Below, one piece after another: positions 40,808-48,411 of a DNA stretch of 64,000 nt; position 1 is the first letter of the stretch, and every line of letters starts with the position of its first letter. Where the stretch lies: the NCBI RefSeq assembly GCF_001528665.1, contig NZ_BBYJ01000019.1:1-64000 (forward strand), read 5' to 3'. The DNA comes from Microtetraspora malaysiensis. Lineage in GTDB: Bacteria > Actinomycetota > Actinomycetes > Streptosporangiales > Streptosporangiaceae. Below the pieces are notes generated by a model, which had not been told where the DNA came from, did no database searches, and worked only from the letters and a program-made list of their open reading frames with translations. Made by a program: the position numbers and the translations under genes.

Positions 40808-42666
40808 TCCGCCGGACAAGGCAGACCATCGCGCTGATCCGCCATCTTGCCGGGCTGTCATGGCAGGTCAGCCGGGCAGGATCGATCGTCACCGCGGTGG
40901 TGTTCTTCGGTGTGGCGTTCGGCGGCGCGGGCGTGGCCCAGAGCCAGCGGTGGGTCATCGACGGACTGCGCCGGCATGCCCACGACCCCGGCCTGACCTG
41001 GCTGATCGTTCCGGTGATCGTCGTCGCGTTCGCGCATGCCGCGTCGACCATCGCCACCCGCGTCGCGGCGCACCTACGCGTGAATCTGGTGCAGAAGGTC
41101 GAGGTGGAACTGTCGCAGGAGGTCCTCGGCTACGTGGCGCGCGTCCCCACGATCGAGCACCTCGAGCGCGCCGACTACCTCAACCGCGTCTATCTCGCCG
41201 CCAAGGGCAGCGCGGCGCTGGCCTCCTACGGTTGGTCGATCGCGGAAACCGGCACCTGCGTGCTGATGATCGGCCTGAACGTCTGGCTGCTCGTACTCGT
41301 GCACCCGGCCCTGCTGCTGCTCGGGCTGACCACGCTTCCGCTGCTGCTGCTCGCGAGTCGCGGACAGTCCGCACTGCGCCGGGTCAATGACGCGTGCGCC
41401 GAGACGACCCGGCTCGAATCGAACCTGCACGGCCTGTGTCTCGACCCGGACGCCGCCAAGGAAATCCGGATCAGCGAGTCAGGGCCCGAACTGTCGGCCC
41501 GGGCCTCCCGGCTGTGGCGTGAGGTCACCGGCGCCCAACGCAAGGCGCTGATCCGCGGCGCCCTCCTGGAGGCGGGGGGCTGGCTGTGCTACCTGCTCGG
41601 CCTGGCCGGCGGGTTGGCGCTGGTCGCCAACGAGGTGATCGCGGGGCGGATCGGGACGGGTGCGCTGGTGCTCGTCGTTTCCCTGGCCGCCCAGCTGCGC
41701 CTGCAGCTGTGGGCGTTGCGCGACAACTACGGCAGAGCAGCCGAGGCGGGACGCGCCGCGGTCCACTTCCTCTGGCTACGCGACTATGCGGCGACGTTCG
41801 ATGACATCGCGACGCGCGCGCCCGAACGGCTCGCCGACGGCATCACGCTGGAGAACGTCGCGTTCGGCTACGCGGAGGGCGACGCGCCGGTGCTGCGTTC
41901 GCTCAGCACGCATCTGCCCGCCGGATCGGTCGTCGGACTGGTCGGCATCAACGGCGCGGGCAAGTCAACGCTCGTGAAGCTCCTGACCGGTCTCTACCAG
42001 CCCACATCCGGGCGGATTCTCGTCGACGGGCAGCCGTTGAACGACCTCGATCCGCGCTCGTGGGCGGCCGCGTCGTGCGGCGTGTTCCAGGACTTCGCCC
42101 GCTTGCAACTGCCCGTACGGGAGTCTGTCGGCGTGGGCGACCTCTCGGCGCTCGATGACACGCACGCGATCACCCGCGCGATTGAAGCCGCAGGCGCGGC
42201 GAAGCTCGTCGGCAGACTGCCCGACGGCCTCGACACCCAGCTCGGCACGATCTTCGGCGGCGTCGACCTGTCCGGAGGACAGTGGCAGCGGCTCGCTCTC
42301 GCGCGCGGGATGATGCGCACCGCACCGCTGCTGCTCATTCTCGACGAACCCACGGCAGCGCTCGACCCCCAGGCGGAACACGACCTGTTCGAGAACTTCG
42401 CGCACCACGCACGCGAAGCCGCCGCTCGAACAGGCGCGGTCACCGTTCTCGTATCGCACCGGTTCTCAACGGTGAGCATGACCGACCACGTGCTCGTCAT
42501 CGCGAACGGCGGGATCATCGAGTCGGGCAGCCACGAAGACCTGCTCGAATCAGGCGGCCGCTACTCGGAGCTCTACGCGGCGCAGGCGGAGGCCTACGGC
42601 GTACAAGTAGGAAAGGACGCTGTGCCCTTGAGTGGCCTCGGTTCCGGAAAGGAGCCCGTGCCGTAG
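40804..42666 (+). CDS. ABC exporter half-transporter B (membrane + ATPase)
   Basis: A 620-residue half-transporter. The membrane domain (about 15-320) is followed by an ATPase with Walker A GINGAGKSTL, signature LSGGQWQRLALARGM, Walker B LLILDEPTAALD and H-loop VSHRFSTV. Both halves keep canonical ATPase motifs, so neither site looks degenerate. It is coupled to the first gene by a four-base overlap. The C-terminal tail beyond the ATPase is short and not recognisable. Confidence 0.88.
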   Translation: MIRRTRQTIALIRHLAGLSWQVSRAGSIVTAVVFFGVAFGGAGVAQSQRWVIDGLRRHAHDPGLTWLIVPVIVVAFAHAASTIATRVAAHLRVNLVQKVEVELSQEVLGYVARVPTIEHLERADYLNRVYLAAKGSAALASYGWSIAETGTCVLMIGLNVWLLVLVHPALLLLGLTTLPLLLLASRGQSALRRVNDACAETTRLESNLHGLCLDPDAAKEIRISESGPELSARASRLWREVTGAQRKALIRGALLEAGGWLCYLLGLAGGLALVANEVIAGRIGTGALVLVVSLAAQLRLQLWALRDNYGRAAEAGRAAVHFLWLRDYAATFDDIATRAPERLADGITLENVAFGYAEGDAPVLRSLSTHLPAGSVVGLVGINGAGKSTLVKLLTGLYQPTSGRILVDGQPLNDLDPRSWAAASCGVFQDFARLQLPVRESVGVGDLSALDDTHAITRAIEAAGAAKLVGRLPDGLDTQLGTIFGGVDLSGGQWQRLALARGMMRTAPLLLILDEPTAALDPQAEHDLFENFAHHAREAAARTGAVTVLVSHRFSTVSMTDHVLVIANGGIIESGSHEDLLESGGRYSELYAAQAEAYGVQVGKDAVPLSGLGSGKEPVP

Positions 42667-42688
42667 AGGTCAGCCCGCGGAGGCTACA

Positions 42689-43606
42689 TCACTGTCCCGC
42701 GGTCGACGTCGTCTGGGGACCGCGTACGACGGCCACCGGCCCTTTTGCATGGTGGAGGACGGCATGGCTGATCGAGCCGAGGCGGAGCCCAGGGAAACCG
42801 CCGCGCCCTCGGGCACCGACGACGAGGAGTTCCGCGTTGCCGGAAGCGTCGACCAGAGTCGGCACAGGAGCGCCTTCGACCACCTGCTCGACGACTGGGA
42901 CGTCGGGATACTCGGTCTTCCATCCCGCCAGGGACTCCGAGAGGAGCCTGGCACCTTCCTGTTCGACCGCCGTCGTGTCGTAGCGGGCGGCGCACATCTC
43001 CGGTGGGTAAGCCGGGTGATCCCAGGCGTGGATGGCGCGCAGGCCGACCGAACGCAGGGACGACTCCTCGAACGCGAAGCCCACGGCCTCGATGGAGGCC
43101 GCAGAACCGTCAATGCCGACGACGATCCCCGACCGGCCGGGTCGGGTGTCGGATTCCTGGGGCACGATGACGACGGGGCACGAGGCGTGTTCCGCCGCTT
43201 GGCGGCTCACCGAGCCGAGCAGCAGCCGAGGAAACGCCCCGGTTCCCAGCGGACCCAGCACCAGTAGGGCGGCGTCGGCCGCCTCCTGGAGGAGCGTGGC
43301 GGGGATGGGGCCGATGCCGAGCCGGCAACTGACGTCGACGGACGCGAAGGTCCGGGCGCGTTCCTCGGCGATCTCAAGGACCTCCAGCCCCGCAGCCTGC
43401 GGCCGTGGGGCCTCCAAGCCTGGTTCCCGGATCGCGATGCTGTACTCCCAGCGGACCGCGATGTGCACGATGCGCAACGGCAGGCGTCTGCGCCCGGCTT
43501 CGGCGGCGGCCCAGTCCACAGCGCGTAGAGCTTGTGCCGATCCGTCCACGCCGACCACGATGGGCTTGGCCAGACGCGGGCCGGCATCATTACGGTCAGC
43601 GGACAC
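42689..43606 (-). CDS. tandem universal stress protein (UspA x2), copy 1
   Basis: A 305-residue cytoplasmic protein made of two UspA domains (about 15-150 and 160-300). The second has the nucleotide-binding motif VVGARGRGGFPGLRLGSIS and ends with HHAKGPVAVVR; the first has LVLGPLGTGAFPRLLLGSVS, in which GxxGxG is weaker. ATP-binding USPs in actinobacteria belong to dormancy and hypoxia responses. GTG 43606 has GAGGAGG upstream. It is convergent with the ABC exporter and is one of three related USP genes within 3.4 kb. Confidence 0.88.
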   Translation of the reverse strand: MSADRNDAGPRLAKPIVVGVDGSAQALRAVDWAAAEAGRRRLPLRIVHIAVRWEYSIAIREPGLEAPRPQAAGLEVLEIAEERARTFASVDVSCRLGIGPIPATLLQEAADAALLVLGPLGTGAFPRLLLGSVSRQAAEHASCPVVIVPQESDTRPGRSGIVVGIDGSAASIEAVGFAFEESSLRSVGLRAIHAWDHPAYPPEMCAARYDTTAVEQEGARLLSESLAGWKTEYPDVPVVEQVVEGAPVPTLVDASGNAELLVVGARGRGGFPGLRLGSISHAVLHHAKGPVAVVRGPQTTSTAGQ

Positions 43607-43881
43607 CCCGTCCTCCTCACACAGGAGAGGCTCGTGACGCCGCCGCGCGCCAGAGGGCCATCGGAGTGTTCGCGCGACAGCTGGAACCAGATATCGGCTG
43701 GTGATTCCCGATTCCCCTGCCCACAATCAGCTCCCCCAGTACTCGCTAACCGGCAGCGCGGCGCCTGAACGAACGCCCGCCATGGCGTCGGACGTCCTTG
43801 CCCTCCTCGCAGACTCGACGGTTTCGTGCCGTCAGTGCACCGCCTCAGTGAATGCGCCTTGGCGGTATGCCTTCCCGCGGA

Positions 43882-44763
43882 TCATGCCGGAGTCGTGGTG
43901 TCCGCTGCGGGTGGGTGACGCACCACCGCGACAGGGCATCGGGCATGGTGCAGGACGCCGCGGCTCACGGAGCCGAGAACCGCCGAGCCGACCGCGCCGC
44001 GCCCGCGGGAGCCGACCACGAGCAGGGCCGCATCCCTGGACGCCTCGACCAGCGCCGTGACGGGATGATCGTGGATCACCTTGACCTCTGCGGGTACGTC
44101 CGGGTACGTCGCCCGCCAGGTGGCGAGCACGTCCCTTACGAGCCGATCCCGCATCCGCTGCACGTCTTCGGAATCGCGGACGAACCAGCCGCTGGAGATC
44201 TCCGAAGGCAGCTGCCATCCGTACACGGCACGTAGCGGGCAACCCAGCAGCCGCGCCTGCTCGAACGCGTAGCCGAGCGCGGGCTCGCACTCGGCCGATC
44301 CGTCGATGCCGACGACCACCTCAGCACGTATCGGCGTGTAGTCAGGGCGCACCACGACGACAGGCGCGGCCGCGTGGCCGGCGACGTACGCGCTCACCGA
44401 GCCGAGCAACATCCCGACGAAACCGCCTCGGCCGCGGCCGCCGACCACAAGCTCGGCGGCCTGAGCGGACTGAGCAGCCAGGACGCGCCCGGGGGGCCCG
44501 TCGAGCAGTGCGACAGATGTGTCCATATCGGGGTGCCGGGCCCACGCGAGCCGTTCGGCCTCCTCGAGGAACCAGCGGCCCGCGCGCGTCAGGGCGTCCT
44601 CCAGCCCGGGAACCACGTGCGTCGCTCCGACGTACGGCAGGTGATAGACGGCGTGCACCACTTTCAGCGGCAGCTCCTTGCGCACCGCTTCGTCGGCCGC
44701 CCACTCCACAGCGGCTGCCGCGGACGGCGAGCCGTCAGCGCCGACAACGATCGGGTTGGCCAT
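43882..44763 (-). CDS. tandem universal stress protein (UspA x2), copy 2
   Basis: A 293-residue protein with two UspA domains. ATP-binding motifs are VVGGRGRGGFVGMLLGSVS in the first domain and VVGSRGRGAVGSAVLGSVS in the second, and each domain opens with IVVGADGSPSA or VVVGIDGSAE. Both motifs are complete, unlike copies 1 and 3. It is divergent from copy 3 across a 387-bp regulatory region. Confidence 0.9.
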   Translation of the reverse strand: MANPIVVGADGSPSAAAAVEWAADEAVRKELPLKVVHAVYHLPYVGATHVVPGLEDALTRAGRWFLEEAERLAWARHPDMDTSVALLDGPPGRVLAAQSAQAAELVVGGRGRGGFVGMLLGSVSAYVAGHAAAPVVVVRPDYTPIRAEVVVGIDGSAECEPALGYAFEQARLLGCPLRAVYGWQLPSEISSGWFVRDSEDVQRMRDRLVRDVLATWRATYPDVPAEVKVIHDHPVTALVEASRDAALLVVGSRGRGAVGSAVLGSVSRGVLHHARCPVAVVRHPPAADTTTPA

Positions 44764-45150
44764 CAGCTATGCCCCAGTGCCTCGGAAACCAGAGGGCATA
44801 GGGATGATGTCCCACGATCGGCATGCACATCCGATGAGGCACACAAATTCTCGCGCGCGTTCAGGGATTTAATTAATGCCTTCCCGCGCCCCTATTTGTC
44901 GCCCTATTCTTTGCCTTTCTCTTATGTTGCCGACGATCCAGTTCACATGGTGCCGGGCACGTAGGGATCGACCACTGCGTTCAAATGCACGGCTGAACGT
45001 ACATGGCGTGACAAGGTTGCGAGCCGTACAGGTCATCGCGGCGGCCACCAGGCCGGATGTCTGTAGATCGAAGATCCCCCAGATGATGGGCTCCATGCCC
45101 CGCCCTCCCACCCTGCTGAACCACGACGCGACCGTAAGGAGGAGGCAGCG
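44764..45150. other. 387-bp regulatory region between divergent universal stress protein genes
   Basis: No gene recognised. An unusually AT-rich patch for this genome lies at 44867-44877 (ATTTAATTAAT), and pyrimidine-rich sequence follows at about 44910-44935. The palindrome CATCCGATG occurs at 44828-44836, the same element clustered near the fucosidase gene; one copy here is compatible with chance. The GGAGGAGG ribosome site of copy 3 closes the region. I found no clear DosR-type box. Confidence 0.5.
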
Positions 45151-46053
45151 ATGAGCGAAGATGACCAGACGCGTCCCGTCCTGGTGGGATATGACGGATC
45201 ACCGGCCAGCGAACTCGCACTGCGCTGGGCAGTGGAAGAAGCTCGGCTTCGTCGCCTGCCTCTCACCGTCTGCCACGTTTGGCACTGGCCCTATCCCCAC
45301 CGCCCGCCAGAAGAGGACACGCTCAACACCTTGAGGAGCATCGGCGCGGCCGTGGCCGACGAAGGCGTACGCAAGGCCCGTTCGCTCGCCGAAGGCCTGG
45401 AGGTGCGCTGCAGCCTGAAACAGGGTTCGGCCTCCGGCGTGCTGCTGGAAACGTCCCGCGACGCCAGCCTGATCGTGCTCGGCGCGCGCGGGCACAGCGG
45501 ATTCGACGACGTCACGGTGGGATCCACCGCGGTACAGGTGCCCGCCCGCGCCGATCGCCCGGTCATCGTCATACGGTCGGGCCCGCCGCCTGCTCAGCGG
45601 AACGGGGGGCGGATCGTGGTCGGCGTGGACGGCTCATCGGCAAGCGAGACAGCCCTCGGGTTCGCCTTCGAAGAAGCCGAACTGCGTGACGCGCGCGTGG
45701 AAGCCGTATGCGGCTGGTGGGACTTCGCCGCGCTCCCCGGGCCGGATCAGGTTCCCTTCATCGATCCCGAGTCGCTGAGACAGGAAGCGAGCGCGCGATT
45801 CGAGCGGGCTGTCGCACCGTGGAAGTCCAAGCACCCCAAGGTCCCGGTCGAGACAAAGTTCGTCGTCGAGGCCCCACGGCGCGCTCTGGTCAAGGCCGCA
45901 GAGGATGCGGCCCTGCTCGTGGTCGGCAACCGCGGGATCGGCTCCGCACCCAAGATGCTCCTCGGACCCGTGACCCAGGCCGCACTGCACGAGGCACCCT
46001 GCCCGGTAGCGGTGGTGCCCGCACGGCAGGCCGGGCGCTCTTCGGATACCTGA
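45151..46053 (+). CDS. tandem universal stress protein (UspA x2), copy 3
   Basis: A 300-residue protein with two UspA domains. The first has VLGARGHSGFDDVTVGSTA, the second VVGNRGIGSAPKMLLGPVT, with GxxGxG variants less canonical than copy 2. The domain starts are VLVGYDGSPASELAL and IVVGVDGSSASETAL. ATG 45151 is preceded by AAGGAGGAGG. Together with PspA 460 bp downstream it forms a stress-protein island, possibly induced by hypoxia, membrane stress or stationary phase. Confidence 0.9.
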   Translation: MSEDDQTRPVLVGYDGSPASELALRWAVEEARLRRLPLTVCHVWHWPYPHRPPEEDTLNTLRSIGAAVADEGVRKARSLAEGLEVRCSLKQGSASGVLLETSRDASLIVLGARGHSGFDDVTVGSTAVQVPARADRPVIVIRSGPPPAQRNGGRIVVGVDGSSASETALGFAFEEAELRDARVEAVCGWWDFAALPGPDQVPFIDPESLRQEASARFERAVAPWKSKHPKVPVETKFVVEAPRRALVKAAEDAALLVVGNRGIGSAPKMLLGPVTQAALHEAPCPVAVVPARQAGRSSDT

Positions 46054-46513
46054 CCTGGCGCTTCCGTTCGCAATGCCGGTCGCGAGACTCATACCGTGCC
46101 CCGGCGGCGTGCGGGCATGAGCACCTCGGCGCTGCCGCGGGCGTACCAGGACGAGCTGGAGGTGCCGGCGGGCTCCGGGGCGCGATGCGAGTCGCGAAGA
46201 TCGTCGCAGCGCTGAGGTTGCCGATGGGTCGACCAAGGTCGAGGACATGCTCGTGCGGCTGGACGCCGCCCACGCACAGACGAGGAAACATAGGTGAGGA
46301 ATAGGAATAAATGGGCAGAGAACGCTGGGCTCGCAGGTCGGTGTCACGGCTTGCGCCTACCGCGAGCTGGTCGGCCCCTGGGCCAAGCGGGCGTGGTCGT
46401 CGCGGCACTCGGCCCGAGCGCCGGCGGCGGCACCCGCGTCGCCCTCTTCTCGGGGGCGAGCGGTAGCCGACAAGCCAGTTGAGAAACCGCCGGTCCGAGT
46501 AGGAGGAACTGGG
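46054..46513. other. 460-bp intergenic stretch before pspA, nothing recognised
   Basis: No protein or RNA gene recognised. A short plus-strand frame ending near 46294 reads KVEDMLVRLDAAHAQTRKH, which looks protein-like, but the sequence before it does not; it could be the tail of a decayed gene. The last bases hold the AGGAGG ribosome site of pspA. Confidence 0.4.
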
Positions 46514-47287
46514 ATGGGTCTGTCCCGCCGCATCGCGGCCCTGTTTCGTACCAAGGTGGACAAAGCGCTGGACAGCGCGGAAGATCCCCGGGAGATGCTC
46601 GACTACTCCTACTCGCAACAGCTGGAGCTGTTGAACAAAGTTCGCCGGGGTCTGGCCGACGTGGCCACAAGTCGCAAGCGCGTCGAGCTGCAACTGACCG
46701 AGATGCAGGACTCCGCCACCAAGCTGGAGGCGCAGGCGCAACAGGCGCTGTCCGCGGGGAGGGAGGAGATCGCTCGCACGGCGTTGACCCGTCGCGCGGC
46801 TGCCTTGTCCCAGCTGAGCGACCTGCAGAACCAGCGCACCTCGCTCCAGGCCGAGGAGGAACGGCTCACGCTGGCGAGCCAGCGACTGCAGGCCAAGGTG
46901 GAGGCGTTCCGCACACACAAAGAGATGGTCAAAGCGAGCTACACCGCGGCGGAGGCGCGGACCCGGATCAGCGAATCCGTCACCGGCATCTCGGAGGAGA
47001 TGGGAGACATCGGACTGGCCATCCAGCGCGCCCAAGACAAAACCGCTCAGCTGGAGGCCCGCGCCGGAGCTCTGGACGAACTCCTCGCCTCCGGCGTCCT
47101 GGAGGACGCCACACAGCTCGCCGGACATGACGAACTGCAGACACAGTTGGCGGAGATCTCCACGCAAGGCGACATCGACGAGCAGCTCGCCGAGATGAAG
47201 CGGCAGCTGGAGGCGGCGCCCGCCCCGTCGGCCCCCTCCGACAAACCGGTCACAGATGAGCAGGCGGGCGGTAGGGACAACCCCTGA
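46514..47287 (+). CDS. pspA: PspA/IM30-family membrane stress protein
   Basis: A 257-residue, almost wholly alpha-helical coiled-coil protein of the PspA/IM30/Vipp1 family, which are ESCRT-III-like and polymerise on damaged membranes. The N-terminal amphipathic helix is GLSRRIAALFRTKVDKALD, followed by DPREMLDYSYSQQLELLNKV and long heptad regions to about residue 215. The tail is Pro/Ala-rich. ATG 46514 has AGGAGGA nine bases upstream. It lies beside three USP genes, supporting an envelope-stress role. A small broken membrane-protein frame follows. Confidence 0.88.
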   Translation: MGLSRRIAALFRTKVDKALDSAEDPREMLDYSYSQQLELLNKVRRGLADVATSRKRVELQLTEMQDSATKLEAQAQQALSAGREEIARTALTRRAAALSQLSDLQNQRTSLQAEEERLTLASQRLQAKVEAFRTHKEMVKASYTAAEARTRISESVTGISEEMGDIGLAIQRAQDKTAQLEARAGALDELLASGVLEDATQLAGHDELQTQLAEISTQGDIDEQLAEMKRQLEAAPAPSAPSDKPVTDEQAGGRDNP

Positions 47288-47308
47288 TCGGGAGCTGAGG
47301 AGTGCGCC

Positions 47309-47488
47309 ATGCGGAGACAGCGCCTGGCCCTTTTCGCGATCGCGCCGGTGATTGCAGCGATGGCCGTCCGGCGGGGGCGCCGCTGCCACCGCACTCATCG
47401 TGGTGCTGGTGCTGGGCTACCCGATCTTGATGCTGTTCATGACACGGTCGATGAAGGACCGGCGCCTACGCCCACCGCGATCACTTGA
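47309..47488 (+). pseudogene. small membrane-protein frame downstream of pspA, apparently frameshifted
   Basis: ATG 47309 (with GAGGAG upstream) starts MRRQRLALFAIAPVIAAMAV, which looks like a membrane-protein N terminus, then becomes Arg/His-rich and stops at 47488. From about 47373 a different frame reads AATALIVVLVLGYPILMLFM and TRSMKDRRL, a clear transmembrane helix with a basic tail. Joining the two frames by one base change gives a plausible small membrane protein. A natural frameshift or a sequence error both fit. The 3' end runs into the convergent merR gene. Confidence 0.4.
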
Positions 47489-47924
47489 CGTCGACATGCC
47501 GCTCCCCTCCCGCCGGCTCCGAGAACGGCAACGGACAACACGGACTGCCCGCGCACGCCACCAGGTCATCGCACCCGGCATCCAGCGCCTGGATCAGCGT
47601 TTGACGGATCGCCTCAAGGTCGGCGATCTTCCGTTCCACCTCGGCGAGCTTGGCCGTGGCCCTCACCTGCAAGCCCTTGTCGCGGCCGTGACGATGCGAA
47701 GCGGCCTCAACCAGGTCGGCGACCTCGTCCAGCGTGAAGCCCAGCCGTTGCGCCGCCTTGATCACCCGAAGAACGGTCACCGTCTCCCGCGGATACAGCC
47801 GGTGCCCCCCATTGCTTCGCTGCGGCTCCTCCAGCAGCCCGCGCCGGTGGTAATAGCGCAGGGTTTGAACGTTGACCCCGGCCGCCTCGGCGACCTCTCC
47901 GGTACGTAACCACCCAGCAGTCAC
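47481..47924 (-). CDS. MerR-family regulator with C-terminal cysteines
   Basis: A 147-residue MerR protein. The winged helix-turn-helix is WLRTGEVAEAAGVNVQTLRY with YHRRGLLEEPQRSNGGHRLY; a dimer coiled coil (about 75-115) and a metal-binding-like tail follow: DAGCDDLVACAGSPCCPLPF. Cysteines in this position sense metals or thiol reagents in the family. The GTG start overlaps the stop of the preceding CC-containing protein (GTGA), so they form one unit. No metal transporter or reductase gene is adjacent, so the signal is unknown. Confidence 0.87.
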   Translation of the reverse strand: MTAGWLRTGEVAEAAGVNVQTLRYYHRRGLLEEPQRSNGGHRLYPRETVTVLRVIKAAQRLGFTLDEVADLVEAASHRHGRDKGLQVRATAKLAEVERKIADLEAIRQTLIQALDAGCDDLVACAGSPCCPLPFSEPAGGERHVDVK

Positions 47925-48253
47925 GACGCCACCTGGGGAGCCGCCGCCATCGCCCGAGCCGCCAGCCCGTCCAGCACCCGGGTATGCACGGCCGGCACCT
48001 CGATATCCAGGGCCAGCCCGTCGGCCCCCGGTGTCAGGCCGAAGGAGAAGAACGAACAGCAGCTCGTCTCACGAGCCGTCAAGTCACGTACGGTCTCCTC
48101 CACCTGCGCCCCACCGTCCAGCATGAGCCGTAGATGAGTCGGCCCCACTCGCTCCACGCCGTACAAAGCGAAGGCGAACAGCTCGTCGAACTCCGCCACC
48201 CGCAACGGCCGCTCCTCGGTCGGAAGAGTGCATTCCGCCGGCGCCCACTCCAT
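47921..48253 (-). CDS. small MerR-linked protein with a Cys-Cys motif
   Basis: A 110-residue soluble protein of unknown function. It opens with CTLPTEERPLRVAEFDELFA and contains TARETSCCSFFSFGL near residue 70; the two adjacent cysteines are the most striking feature. I recall proteins of this pattern next to MerR genes in other actinobacteria, but no function is established. ATG 48253 has GGAGG eight bases upstream. It is co-translated with the MerR gene. A cysteine-based metal chaperone or thiol sensor is possible. Confidence 0.7.
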   Translation of the reverse strand: MEWAPAECTLPTEERPLRVAEFDELFAFALYGVERVGPTHLRLMLDGGAQVEETVRDLTARETSCCSFFSFGLTPGADGLALDIEVPAVHTRVLDGLAARAMAAAPQVAS

Positions 48254-48411
48254 GAGACCTCCAGGTGCCACGCCGCTCGTCTCTCACCAGAGCGGCCTAC
48301 AGCCCGACGGTAAGCCCGTACCGGGGTACCGGATGCAACCCGGTGCCCTGATGCCGAAAACCGGCTCGGCGGCTGTGGGGCTCCGCGCGGTAGAGCCCCA
48401 CAGCCGCCGAC

